64,000 bases of DNA from Paramarasmius palmivorus (GCA_037176845.1 JAYKXP010000008.1:930001-994000), one strand, 5' to 3'. Positions 45,898 through 56,471 are shown, counted from the first letter of the stretch. The notes: generated by a model from the sequence alone, not told the origin. Translations and numbers: made by a program.

Positions 45898-48870
45898 CTA
45901 TTTAGCCTTTGACATGCGCCGTTCCACTTCTCGGTTCCAAATATGTAAGAATACCCATATGAAGAGAACAGCGTTCTCAAAGTTCATGAAGCTAACACTC
46001 TTGCGGATGCGCTTCATGCCCTGATTTCCACACTCTGCGGCACTTGTATTAATCTTGCGAATTTCATTGTCATACCGCATCCAGTTGCTGGCAAAACATG
46101 CTTGACCACAACGAGTATGGTCATGCGCATGTAATTCATCGATGAGGAATTGTGTATCTCGGAAGTAGCGAGCTTCGCGTACCAAACAGTACGTCGCCAA
46201 CTGACATGCAAAGTCGTAGATAATGATCCTCGGCGCTTTGGGAAATCGTGTATAGATGGCCGAAAAGACATCGTTCCGGCCTTCGGCAGTTGGTATTGAG
46301 TGGAATCCAAGGCAAATAGAGTGGCGACACCATAATACCATGATCCCGCCCGTCAGATTATTTTTAGAGTACGTCTTGTAGAACTTGTTGCAGTCTCCCA
46401 TCTGCTCGGCTGCGCGATCTAATGTAGAACCATCGTGATTCAGCTTGGCATACCTACGCCTAGATCGGACGGCAGGAAGACCATAATAAGTCCCCGTCTT
46501 ATACCAATCCTGAGAGGCAGCCGACTGCAAGTTGTAATTTGGCGGGCTAGGATCATGTCGAGCTAGCCGCATGTAGACCTCTGTTGCTCGTGATGCAAGC
46601 CATCCAGCTAACACTCGAAGGGCAGCAGGCAAATCTGTATGACTGCGTCGATGCACTTCTGCTACGACACCAAACGCTGGGAAGTCGCGTTGAAACCAGT
46701 CTGGTACAATGCCGGTGTCTTTGATTTTGTTGAGTGTGTCGATGGCCCGATATGGAACAAGTTGAAGAACAATATCTGGAGCCGAAATTTGTTCAAGGAG
46801 GTTCCGGTAGCTCTTGAATAGAAGTGGACGTAGGTCATTGTTACATCCGATCGAAATGTATAAGAGAATAAAGTTATAGAGTTCGGGATGTTTTGAAGGT
46901 ATTGTGGAGGCATTGACTTCATGGGTAACTGCGTCAAGCGTATAGGCTCCCGATGTTAGGTTAAGTATCTTCTTCACGAAATTTCGTTCGGTTTGTTTTG
47001 GGATAGTTGGAAGACACTGTGCAATATAAGAGGAGATCGACTCGATCCTCTCACTTTGCGTATCAAGGAAGGTAGGGGGTTTGACATGGGATGTAACCTT
47101 CGAAACATGTGTACCGAGGCTAATACCATCTGCGATAACAATATCCGGCTGATCTCCACAAGTTGAACATGCCATGCCGCTGTCCAGGGCTTGAAGCTTC
47201 ACAAAGCTGAACCAAACCCGCACAAAGGTTTCATTAGAGCAGAACTTCATGCTCGCAGACTGCTCCTCGTATGCACGTCTCCGAGTGAGACAGAAGGCTG
47301 AGAAGGGTGTTTCGGATGCTGTGTAAGTACTGGTGTATTCGTTGAGAAGGTCGTGCGTGAAGAGCATGGTATTGTTCCAATTGAAAATCCCAAACTCGCT
47401 CAGATCAGGACCTATATGACGGCGGGCATGACGACATCGGGGGCATGGAACGACCTCAACAACAACTTCACTGCTAAATGCAGTGTGAAATAGGATTGCT
47501 GGTTGGAATGTTGCCGGAAGAAGGTCCATGTGATGCAAGTTCTGCGCGTCTACCAGTGACAGCCCACAGCTGCAGCGGGCAGAAATGGGGTTGATAGGGA
47601 ATGTGGACATCTGCATTGGGTCGACCTTGGGCACAAAATATGCCATTTCATGAGGAGATGCACACCATCTCGGCGGGAGAACCATTATATGAGAGACGGA
47701 ACCTCGGGCTCCCACATCCCCGCGGCCACTGATTGCACGCCCAAGAAGCTCATCCTCCTCATCTTCACCTTCATCAAGGTCATTACCGTCATCCTCAACC
47801 TCCTCAGCTCCATCCTCGATGAATTTCGCCTTGACAAGGAAAGCCTTGGCTTGTGGTCGATGCTTACAACTATCTGAAAACCCGCAAGAATCACATTGCC
47901 AGCGGCCGTCTTTCCGAAGGCTCACAATCGCACGCTTTGTTGAGTGGTAACGCTCGGAAGATGAACCAGAAGTTGAAGAAAATATATATTTCTTCCGATA
48001 TGGTGTTACATGAAGAAGAACAGCATCGGGAAGCGGAGCGCGGACGATACATTCGAGAAGCATACAGTCGACGTGATAGCGGACAAAGATATGACAGTGG
48101 CGGCAGTCCTCTCGTGTCTTGTACGATGGGCAAGTACAGCTAACAGTAAACGTAGCCGGACCCTCGGGAAGAAAACTAATGTGCTCGTACTTGCCAATCT
48201 GGATTCCCGTTAAACATAAATGACAGATCACAAGAATACAACTTTACCTTCAAACATTGATGTTCCGAATCCCAATCTTGGAAGACGAAAAGCTTGTCGT
48301 CTAGGCGCAACACCATCTCCAGATGTGTCAGGGCATACCAATAATCATCTAAGTCATCGCTAAGCGGTGCAGATGGATTATCGGTGTTTCCGTTGGGTAC
48401 AGGCATCTCCAGACCAACGCCATCTGGTATGGAATCTATTCACCATATTGTTAGCCCTTGCCATGCCCGGAAATAAGAGAAAACATACCTCCATGCAAAG
48501 AAAGACCTGAGTCATTGACCGAGGTATAAGAGGTTTGGTCTAGTTGAGTTCTCACATCAGCGTGAGCAGCATGTGTGAGACAAGGTGAAGAATACAGACC
48601 ACGCAACAAGAATGAAGGACCCCCTAAGTCCAAATCATTGGAAAGGGTACCAAAACCTTGATGTGTCTGGAGTTGGGAATGAGGCTGAAGCTGAGGCTGA
48701 GGCTGGGGACGAAGACGAGGCTGGCGCTGATCTTGTGATGGATGCGATGTTTGCGATAGATTGGTGTCGAGACGTGCTTGTCCAGTGAGCGCCGAAACTC
48801 GCTCGCGAGGAGGTAGATTTGATTTGGTTGAGATGAGTCTTGCTCTCTTCGGTCGGGACTCGCTGGACAT
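45898..48870 (-). CDS. KDZ transposase with CxC zinc clusters
   Basis: Three exons (48870-48489, 48435-48248, 48198-45898) give 956 residues with no frame break. The N-terminus MSSESRPKRARLISTKSNLP is basic, then Gln/Pro-rich. A Cys-rich part follows: CTCPSYKTREDCRHCHIF, CDSCGFSDSCKHR, RCSCGLSL and CPRCRHARRH, as in the CxC clusters fused to KDZ transposases. The C-terminal catalytic part contains GGIMVLWCRHSICLGFHSIP, RIIIYDFACQLATYCL (Asp near 852), DELHAHDHTRCG, and NTSAAECGNQGMKRIRKSVS (Glu near 912), ending with IWVFLHIWNREVERRM. D...E residues fit the RNase H-like fold. Minus-strand start chosen at the first ATG giving a continuous basic head. Confidence 0.9.
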
Positions 48871-49224
48871 CGAAAGGAAAGGAAATGAGTGCGACAGAAG
48901 AAGGAAAGATGAACATGCGACGCACACGTTGACTCGTTGAGTACCCTGGCCCACACTCTTTGGTACCGCACCGGAAAATGAAATTTCCAACCTATTGTAC
49001 AACCTCCTCCCGCGTAGTGGACCGTCGGATCTGTATAGACAGGTGCCAGTGAAGATTTAAGCAATGAGGGATGTAAAGTCACCTTTGGGGCAGTAGCGGC
49101 GGGCTCCGAGCCCGCATAGTCATAGCCTCCACCTGTGGGGAGACCATGAATTTGCTTGACCTAGAGCCCTACCTTTATATGAATAGTCAACCAGTGGAAT
49201 ACGGGGGTTTGTCTGGTTTGTTCA
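48871..49224. other. KDZ subterminal region, transposase promoter
   Basis: It is non-coding between the transposase start and the right terminal repeat. A perfect 7-base hairpin with a 3-base loop (GCGGGCT-CCG-AGCCCGC) lies at 49099-49115. Confidence 0.55.
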
Positions 49225-49435
49225 CCAACGATTGTTTTCTCCGGCTAAGCGAGAAGACCTGTGGAATGCACCGGTGTTATCAACAGCTTTCCCGGAGAAA
49301 CTAAGGGAGACGTACCTGAGATTCTAGTGAGTGGACAACCAGCGGTATGCGAAGATATCTGTGCAATGCGAGGGGAAGTCACTCGGCGCGGGACACCGAT
49401 TACACAACCAGTGTTTTTTCACCATCAGCTGTCCC
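49225..49435 (-). repeat. KDZ right terminal inverted repeat
   Basis: The minus strand begins GGGACAGCTGATGGTGAAAA at 49435 and matches the left repeat inward to GAGAAAACAATCGTTGG. Reading from TSC1 into this repeat adds 36 residues of transposon origin before a stop at 49324. Confidence 0.9.
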
Positions 49436-49443
49436 TGATCCAG
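49436..49443. repeat. Target-site duplication, right copy (TGATCCAG)
   Basis: Identical to 43910-43917. It is followed by CAGCTG, the TSC1 codons for Leu-Gln before LDQ on the coding strand. Confidence 0.92.
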
Positions 49444-49911
49444 CAGCTGTGCGGGCGGCAAATGTACCAAAATCCACTCCAAGTTCTCTTTCCAACACTC
49501 TTTTATGCCTTTGTCCTTGTCCCTTCCCGTATACTCCAATATATCCTCACCCAGAGGATTAATCACGTCGAGAAGGTATAATTCCATTAACCGCTTAGCA
49601 AATCTCGGGTCTATGCCAGCGGTCAATACCAACTCCCTTGCCTGCTGTTTTGCTTGTGTACCCAGACCGGACATCTTCAAAGCAGGTCTCAATGTTGAAT
49701 CGAACCAACTCTCGATGATGCTTTCCACTGAGGGCTTGAAGTGGTAGAGGACGGCGAGAAAGACATGTATATGAGACGAATCGGGGTATTCATCGAGAAC
49801 ATCTTGAATATCTTCTTCCCATCCTTCGCTAGATGGAGGAAGAGAGGAGAGGAGGTCGTTGAGAGGAAGGGTATTCTCGAGTACAAGGCGAAGGGAGTGT
49901 GAAAGGGACAT
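49436..49911 (-). pseudogene. TSC1: TSC1 (hamartin), N-terminal part
   Basis: The start at 49911 gives MSLSHSLRLVLENTLPLNDL, followed by IQDVLDEYPDSSHIHVFLAV, PALKMSGLGTQAKQQARELV, and ENLEWILVHLPPAQLLDQ, where the transposon begins. The 158 residues match the hamartin N-terminal helical region and continue at 43917 as LDQVTEHFTHPESK. Reading on into the transposon gives GQLMVKKHWLCNRCPAPSDF and a stop at 49324. A truncated protein of about 195 residues is therefore possible. The start lies 82 bases from the divergent CXC gene. Confidence 0.85.
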
Positions 49912-49993
49912 GTGTTGGGAGATAAGATAAGATGCTTGATTTGCATAAAAAAGTTTCGCACGGTAAATTTACCCTTCAACCAGTGGCACCACC

Positions 49994-50677
49994 ATGGCTA
50001 TCCTCAAGTGCCTCCGAGTCGGGTGCGATTTCGAGCAGCCTTTCCACGAAACACGTCGATCTGTTATACGTCGAGACGCGCAAGGTCGTATTGTTCAAGA
50101 AGACGAGTGGACGTTTGACCCCGCCACTGGCAAGTGCATTCGCGACGCGTCAGACAGGACGGGCAGAAATCAGCCATATTTTCGCAGGTGCTTTGGTTGC
50201 TTCCAGAATACCGGATGGGTACACTCCTCTGAACCTACCCAAAGATCGTCCCAGTGGGTACCCCCAGCTGCCATAGCGGCAGCTCACCAAGCACAGGCGG
50301 TCGCGAATGGGCAGGAAGCACAACCGGACCCTGTCTGGAGCGTGAGGAGGGGCGGCAAGACGTGTGAATGTCGCGGTCGATGTCAACTCCGCGGTGGTGG
50401 TATTGGTGGATGTGGGTGCTCTAAGGAGGGCAAGGCTTGCTCCGTGCGTTGTGGATGTGGCGGACGCGGCGAAGATGGGGACTGCTTGAATCCCTATACC
50501 CCTCCGAGAAACGTCGATCCCCCAGCTAGCAAGAAATGCACATGCTCCGATAGCTACAATGGACGGTGCCGTATCGACAGAACACGCATAGGCAGCCAAT
50601 GCGGATGTGCGGTATTGGGAGTAGGGTGCTCTGATGGATGTGGATGTCGTGGAACGTGCTCAAACGGTGCTCGTTGA
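49994..50677 (+). CDS. Double-CXC (Tesmin/TSO1-like) zinc protein, copy 1
   Basis: An intact single-exon gene of 227 codons. The N-terminal domain starts MAILKCLRVGCDFEQPFHET and has the shared block RRDAQGRIVQEDEWTFDPAT, plus CFGCFQNTGWV, with five or six cysteines that could bind zinc. The C-terminal part holds two modules of nine cysteines: C-x-C-x3-C-x9-C-x-C-x6-C-x3-C-x-C-x8-C-x-N, then C-x-C-x7-C-x10-C-x-C-x6-C-x3-C-x-C-x3-C-x-N. That is the pattern of the CRC domain in Tesmin/TSO1/LIN54 proteins, which binds DNA. No signal peptide. Two further copies follow in tandem. The DNA-binding role is inferred from the cysteine pattern only. Confidence 0.72.
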   Translation: MAILKCLRVGCDFEQPFHETRRSVIRRDAQGRIVQEDEWTFDPATGKCIRDASDRTGRNQPYFRRCFGCFQNTGWVHSSEPTQRSSQWVPPAAIAAAHQAQAVANGQEAQPDPVWSVRRGGKTCECRGRCQLRGGGIGGCGCSKEGKACSVRCGCGGRGEDGDCLNPYTPPRNVDPPASKKCTCSDSYNGRCRIDRTRIGSQCGCAVLGVGCSDGCGCRGTCSNGAR

Positions 50678-51282
50678 AGGACTATGGCTCTGGAGTGGCT
50701 TAGAAGCTTTAGACGCGAATCTGATATTTTTGAGTACATTGCATAAAACGACGGGTCATCCTAGTAGACATTGAATCGTTCTGTACTCGCCTTTCTTGAA
50801 TACTTAACTATACTACATTGATGGTTCATAGCAGAATCTTCAGAAAAATCTAATGTAATGCGGTAGCCTCAGGACATAGCCGCCACCAATCCGCTGCTCG
50901 AGACTAACGACAGAATTTTGTGGGCATCGTCTTATGGGTCAATTTTTCGTATATTACACAGGGTCCCGGTCCGATCATTAACGCGTACTATTACATCGCA
51001 ACGGTAATATTTCCCCTTCTGGATTGGGACACTTGAGAGTATGAAAAACACGTTTTTCCATCACTCGGTCGAGCATTTTTTGGAGTATACACCAGCATTG
51101 ATGTCTGGAGAGTCTCCTGAGTACTGAGTTCTGAGTGTTTTGATTGCTCGGCGATGGATGTATAAAACAGGGAAGATTGCATTCGCGTAATGAGTACGTA
51201 AATTTTCCACGGTCAAAAAGGTCTAGTTGATTGCCACCGTGACCGCTTCGACCAGTGCCACTTCTACTACCACCACGACACA
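50678..51282. other. Spacer between CXC copies 1 and 2
   Basis: No gene. The last about 90 bases before copy 2 resemble those before copy 3 (see the repeat at 51190-51282). Confidence 0.5.
51190..51282 (+). repeat. Duplicated promoter block before CXC copies 2 and 3
   Basis: The segment containing CGTAAATTTTCCACG and GCCACCGTGACC...GACCAGTGCCACT just before copy 2 recurs before copy 3 at about 52245-52328 (CGTAAAATTCCACG ... GCCACCGTGGCC ... AACCAGTGGCACT). A shorter remnant, CAACCAGTGGCACCACC, precedes copy 1. The duplication unit therefore includes upstream sequence. Confidence 0.6.
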
Positions 51283-51991
51283 ATGGCTATCATCAAATGC
51301 GAAAATCCAGCCTGCAGAACCATTCTACATCAGTTTCCCCCATCAAACCTCTCTCTATACCATCGAGATGCGCAGCTGCGTATCGTACAGGAGAACGGGT
51401 GGACGTTTGATCCAGCCACTGGCAGGTGTACCGCCGACGCGTCGAACGGGAGCAACAACAACTCTCCGCTGGCATATCTCTGCAGCCACTGCAACGCATA
51501 CAGTGGACGGGTTTTTCTTCCGAACCCCTTACACAACAGGCCTTGCTTTTGCTTGGTATCCTGTTCGCGCTTCTAAGCCTCGGGGCAATACAGGCAAATG
51601 CTGGCACCCCTGCCCATCAGGAGATTTCACAGCCCCACAATTCAGCATGGCGTTTGGGAGGACGTTGTGAGTGTCGTGGTAGCTTCTGCCAACTTGCGGA
51701 TCAGGGCCCAGTATGCGGCTGCGCACGCCGTGGTGGAGCATGCACGGTATTCTGTAGATGTCTCGGACGTAGCGTAAACGGAACGTGCCTGAATCCCCAC
51801 ACCCCTCGTCAGGATGCCATTCCTCCACCTACCAGGAAATGTTCATGTTCCAATAGTGGGGCGTATGAGCGCTGCAGCATCGACGAGTTTCGCATAGGCT
51901 CACATGTAGTTGCGCTCTACTAGCAATTGGATGTTCAAGTGACCGGTGCGATTGCCATGGATCGTGCTCAAATCCATTCGGGACTCGCTGA
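51283..51991 (+). CDS. Double-CXC zinc protein, copy 2 (two frame breaks)
   Basis: It starts MAIIKCENPACRTILHQFPP and keeps the block RDAQLRIVQENGWTFDPATG. The frame breaks once between about 51530 and 51600 and again near 51902. The middle segment reads GGRCECRGSFCQLADQG, CGCARRGGACTVFCRCLGRS and NGTCLNP. After the second break the second cysteine module continues CSCALLAIGCSSDRCDC and ends SCSNPFGTR at 51991. The cysteine pattern is otherwise kept, so it is either a recently broken paralogue or an intact gene with consensus errors. Confidence 0.6.
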
Positions 51992-52328
51992 GGATTTGGG
52001 AAGGGTAGGGAATGATCATACAGCATGGGTGCTGGATGAATCGGAAGTAATACACTATTTCTTGAAAACGACTCCACGATCAATTGTCCCTTATGATATT
52101 GTTTTGTACTTTCGAACTAGAAACACCAGAAATTTTGACAGCTGGATCCTGACGGTTGTTCGGACGGGTCGTCACCGTGACCGGCATACGAGAAAGGAGA
52201 ATGAGGGAATTTCGGCTATCCGCCTTTGAAGGTTCGCGCTGGTATACGTAAAATTCCACGACCCTTAAAAGGTGGAAATTACTGCCACCGTGGCCACTTC
52301 AACCAGTGGCACTACCACCCAACAGACG
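51992..52328. other. Spacer between CXC copies 2 and 3
   Basis: It contains the duplicated promoter block at about 52245-52328. No gene. Confidence 0.5.
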
Positions 52329-53021
52329 ATGGCTGTCATCAAGTGCGAGAATCCAGCCTGCGGATTCGTACTACCTCTATCTTGGCACCCACAAACCATA
52401 TTATACCTGGATGCACAACGACGTGTCGTACAGGAGAATCAGCAATGGGCATTTGACCCAGCCACGGGAAGGTGCATTGGTGATACGTCGAACATGATGG
52501 GGAATAATGCTCCATACGTGCGACAATGCTCCCTCTGCTTTGCGTATAGCGGGTGGATCTACGCGTCGGAACTTCCCCAACTTTCGGTCCCGGCTCCCCC
52601 AGCGGCCACACCAGGGGTAACTCACGCGGGACAGGGAGGACAGGCAGTCGCGAATGGGCCTGTAGAAGTGCCAGTGTGGACAGTGAGGTCGGGCGGGAAA
52701 AGATGTACGTGTGCTTGGAGCCAGTGTGTTCCTGCTCAAAGAGGGCCTTCGTGCAGCTGCGCTCGAGACGGAGTGGCCTGCTCTGTGCTTTGTGGATGCC
52801 ATGGACGCAGTGCAAATGGCACTTGCCTAAACCCCTTCACCCCTCCGCCAAACGTCATACCTCCGACTAGCAAGATATGCTCGTGCAGTGGCACCTTTTG
52901 TAGCATCGACGAGAAACGCACGGGCAGCCAATGTGGTTGTGCGCTACTAGGAATTGGATGCTCACAACAGTGCAAGTGCCGCGGAGTGTGCTTAAACCAG
53001 TTTGGTTCTCGTGGACAATAG
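52329..53021 (+). CDS. Double-CXC zinc protein, copy 3
   Basis: An intact single exon of 230 residues starting MAVIKCENPACGFVLPLSWH, with the block DAQRRVVQENQQWAFDPATG. The two nine-cysteine modules are complete: C-x-C-x4-C-x8-C-x-C-x6-C-x3-C-x-C-x8-C-x-N, and C-x-C-x4-C-x10-C-x-C-x6-C-x3-C-x-C-x3-C-x-N. The linker FTPPPNVIPPTSK matches copy 1 (YTPPRNVDPPASK). An upstream ATG at 52272 is in frame, but the similarity among the three copies starts at MAxIKC. Confidence 0.72.
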   Translation: MAVIKCENPACGFVLPLSWHPQTILYLDAQRRVVQENQQWAFDPATGRCIGDTSNMMGNNAPYVRQCSLCFAYSGWIYASELPQLSVPAPPAATPGVTHAGQGGQAVANGPVEVPVWTVRSGGKRCTCAWSQCVPAQRGPSCSCARDGVACSVLCGCHGRSANGTCLNPFTPPPNVIPPTSKICSCSGTFCSIDEKRTGSQCGCALLGIGCSQQCKCRGVCLNQFGSRGQ

Positions 53022-54205
53022 TTGAGGACGGTGAAGCTGCTCAGGGACATTGGCAATTAAATTTTACTGTTTCTTGAATAAATGTTATCCCACATTGATA
53101 CTTACTTACAATACGTATTACTTTGTATCCAGACTCGGGAGAACGACACATTTACGATCACAGACTGAAGAAGCGATATCGTATAATGGGCGCGTTTGAT
53201 GCTGTATTGCGAGCTCTAATTTGCTGTGATAATTGTAAGCCTCTGACACTGTCAGTTTCTTGCTCGTCCTCGGCCGACAAGACGTGAACTTCAGAAGCAT
53301 TCGTCCTATAACCAAAACCGACGCGTCTTCTGTCGCATCCTCTGTCAAATGTTGAGTTTAGTCGGAGATCGACAGAAAGGAAACATATCCTCGTACTTGA
53401 CGGTTGAGTCCAAGACGCTGTCCTAGGTGATGCTCTGCAGAGCTCCGATTATGTGATGGAATCCCTTCTCAGCGAGCCTGAAATTGGACGGTGTCCATGC
53501 CGCGCAGATACCCAAAAACCACCACGACAACCACTTTTCCGTCGCCTAAGATTTTCGAAGGTATTGGGGGAATCAGGCAATTGATGTTCTGCTTCACATG
53601 CGAGCGGACGATTGTTATCATTATGCTATGAGGACGAAGATCAATGAGACGTGAAGAAATGTGATAGGAATAAGGCATACGGGATCAATGTGGTTAGTCT
53701 TCTCTGAAACCAGTGTTGCAGGCGGTCTTTCCCTATAAAATTCTGGGGAGGAGACGCCTTCGATACCGAACCGGGTGGGATCGTGTTATTCCAAGGGACA
53801 TTCGCTGAACACGTTGAAGATGATACAGACCATCGGAAATGATGGTCATAGTACCATAATATAGGCTGCATTCCTGCCACCAAAACAATGTGTCGAGCTC
53901 TAAGTGATTCGAGACTCCAAAGAGAGGGCCATTTCTAGATATGCATCGGCTTTCGTGTTCACGATCTGGCGAAATACGTAGAGCGTGCTGCAGTTCCTCG
54001 TTACACATTGATATTATTCTTCCACGACGTGTTGTGGTATTTTTTTGTGATGCCCGAGAGCTTGCTATGATTCGATAGAGACCAACGAATTTGCATCGAC
54101 GAATTTGAAGAATCGATGGTGGTTTGAGTCCAAGGTGCGGCAGGCAGGCAAAAAATTCCAGCTCAGACGCCTCACTTCTCCGCCCAATCATTGTCCCAGG
54201 CCTCG
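53022..54205. other. Intergenic region between CXC copy 3 and TRM9-like gene
   Basis: No reliable gene. A minus-strand frame (54224-53733, 163 codons) and a second one (53883-53641) contain fragments such as HLELDTLFWWQECSLYYGTM that faintly resemble decayed F-box repeats, but no start, domain or splice model can be supported. Confidence 0.4.
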
Positions 54206-55137
54206 ATGCCTGCAGTAACTCCAACCGTCATAACCAGCGATCCTCAGTCCTACGAAAACACACATGTTCACACTGTATATGAACAAATTGCACCCCACTT
54301 TTCATCGACGCGGTATAAAGTAGGCATCCATTGATACCCTTTCATTCCAGAGTCACAGATCTGCTTAGCCTTGGCCAGTGATTGCCAAATTCCTTTCAGA
54401 GATCCCAACAGGATGGATTGGCCTTGACTCTGGAACCGGGAATGGAAAATATTTACCACTCACCGATTCCCAGAGCGTACACCATTGGTCTCGATAGAAG
54501 CAAAAACCTACTGCAGATTGCTCAACGCGCAGGAAATGGACAAATTCTGAGGGAGGTAGTATGTGGAGACGTGTTGGATTCAGTGTGGAGGGAAGGTCTA
54601 TTTGTACGTGCGTTTTCACTACATCTCGTTTTTTGTTTTTACTAATGATATACATAGGACTACGCCATCTCAATCGCAACCATTCATCATCTAGCCACAC
54701 CAGAGCGTAGAAGACGTGCCGTTCAGGTCGGTATTATCATTATGTCCTGTTGTCGATGACTAGTGCCGACAATCCTTCAGAGACTTCTACAATCAGTATC
54801 GCCGAAACATGGTCGAATTTTGATCTACGTGTGGGCAACAGAACAGGATTCCCTTTCGAAGCGCAACATTCCAAGTAACGAAGGCGAGGTTGGAGAAGGT
54901 GTAGATGTGTTCGTCCCTTGGGTAATGAACCAGTCCAAGAATGGAGAAGTTTTCAACCGATACTACCACATGTTTGCAGAGGGCGAATTGGAAGGACTCA
55001 TTGAGGATGCCACTCGCGAGTTAGGATTAAGCATGGGATCGCCAGATGGAAGGGGCGCCAAAGGCGTGGAGATGGTACAAAAAGGCTGGGAGAGATCGAA
55101 TCACTACGTCGAGCTCAAGCGCTGGGTCTCGGAGTAG
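54206..55137 (+). CDS. TRM9: tRNA wobble-uridine methyltransferase TRM9-like
   Basis: It completes mcm5U in the wobble position of tRNA using S-adenosylmethionine, with Trm112 as partner. The protein starts MPAVTPTVITSDPQSYENTH. VHTVYEQIAPHFSSTRYK joins across an intron to PWPVIAKFLSEIPTGWIGLD, and motif I is GLDSGTGNGKY. Later parts are GLDRSKNLLQIAQRAG, DYAISIATIHHLATPERRRR and the Trm9-typical DVFVPWVM, NRYYHMFAEGELEGLIEDA and SNHYVELKRWVSE. A frame break near 54452-54462 (GGAAAATATTTACC) is removed by deleting one T. It is a likely consensus error. Confidence 0.88.
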
Positions 55138-55658
55138 GCGCACGGCGCTAAGATTCTCGGAATTGGGTCTGTCGTCGAGGTGAATCATTGCAGCCTCCGG
55201 TTATTCAAACCGATTTCGAACCCGATTTCATTCTCCTAGGACTTAAGCTGCCTGTCCCTCACACAATGCGGTCACTGTCACCCGTGCGTTCTGCTTAAAT
55301 TAGAAGTCAAGTCATTCATCTGATGCTTTTAAAGATCAAATAAATCAAAAAAGTCAAGAGACACGGGTCGGCGCATGCAACAGTCGCTTTGAGGAATTGA
55401 GATGCACTTGTTGAAAAGAACTGATCATGATGCGAACTCACCGGTTTAACTTTTCAGTGCATCAGCACTATCCACATGATTCCAGTTCACTCTCTAGAGT
55501 ACTCCAGCCATGTAACACGGGCAGAGCTACCCGTTCTGGGAATAGATTCCAATTCTCTGAACAGATTTGCGGCGTGCCATCTCCATCACACGGAGAATTC
55601 CTGTTCGCTTTCATGAGTATAAAAGGACGGCAATGAAGTTATTTCAAAAACCAGCAAA
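55138..55658. other. Promoter region of the secreted protein gene
   Basis: No gene. TATAAAA at 55618-55624 lies about 35-41 bases before the ATG at 55659. Confidence 0.55.
55618..55624 (+). promoter_or_regulatory. TATA box of the 55659 gene
   Basis: TATAAAA, 35 bases before the start codon, implies a very short leader as in many strongly expressed fungal genes. Confidence 0.55.
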
Positions 55659-56471
55659 ATGCGCAAGTTGTTCGTAGTCTTCTCTGCTCTTCTATTCGGT
55701 AGCCTCTCAGCTGTCGGTTCGGTCTGTCCAGGGCAAGAGAGCCTTGGAGAGACTACGATTGGTCCCAACAACGAGGTCAAGGTCGAGTTTGCTACCTGTC
55801 CAAACGCCACACCAGAGGCATTGGCTGCACGCCAGATCGTTCCCCCTGTGAACGTCTGTGGGGCAACATGTAAGTCCAGAGCCTGAACACGTCTGGAATC
55901 AAGGCTTACATGATCTGTTGACTAGGTAACACCAATTGCTTTACGCCTGCTGGTGGAGGACCAGACCCCAATGACTGTCATGTCATTGCCGATGCTTTAC
56001 GCTTCGCCTCTCAGAATACAGGTGGGTCAGCTGTTTGCCTGTTATGCAACCATGCTTAAAAACTACGTCAGGTCCACTCTTTGTCGTTGCCAATGGGGTG
56101 AGTGCTTCGATGGGTTCTTCGATATGCTATCCTGAAATTGCAACACCAGGCAAATAACACAGTCGTCATGACCTACCGTACCTGCCAAAGCTTCTTCGTC
56201 AACCAGGCCACTAGCGTTAGCCTGGAATACTGCCGCACTGATTGGGTAAGTCGAGGGTATCTAGGGGCCAGTTCATTGACTCAATCTTGAGGAATCAAGG
56301 CTGCCGTTCTCGATTGGGTTGCGCCCAACTGCCAGGCTACACAGAATGCTCACGGCGGTAATTGCATCGCAGCCGATCAGCGCTGGTTCATTCAGTGAGT
56401 CTCTAGTTGAAGTCAACGATGATGGGCGCTAATGGGCGCTTAATGACAGAGCTCAAACCACACCCTCTTAA
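55659..56471 (+). CDS. Secreted cysteine-rich protein
   Basis: Six exons join in frame. The signal peptide MRKLFVVFSALLFGSLSAVG is followed by SVCPGQESLGETTIGPNN, then VCGATCNTNCFTPAGGGPDP and NDCHVIADALRFASQNTG. After that come VVMTYRTCQSFFVNQATSVS, LEYCRTDW, AAVLDWVAPNCQATQNAHGG and NCIAADQRWFIQAQTTPS. The CNTNCFTPAGGGPDPNDC and CQATQNAHGG blocks occur in a family of secreted agaricomycete proteins of unknown role. About nine cysteines suggest disulfides. It is convergent with the GH31 gene. Confidence 0.78.

Larger units (their letters stand above)
43918..49435. mobile_element. KDZ-superfamily DNA transposon, complete, 5518 bases
   Basis: It is bounded by the 8-base duplication TGATCCAG and by inverted repeats of about 211 bases starting GGGACAGCTGATGGTG. 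It contains two convergent intact genes, a companion protein (44402-45826, plus) and the KDZ transposase (45898-48870, minus), which end 71 bases apart. KDZ (Kyakuja-Dileera-Zisupton) elements are expanded in mushroom genomes, and 8-base duplications are known for this group. The element sits in an exon of TSC1, whose two halves flank it. Both genes being intact suggests recent activity, though the two terminal repeats differ at about 16 positions by eye. Confidence 0.92.

Noticed and set aside
53733..54224. Minus-strand open frame of 163 codons
   Set aside because: It overlaps the TRM9-like start region, lacks any recognisable domain, and neighbouring frames do not join with splice sites. 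It may be a decayed F-box fragment at best.
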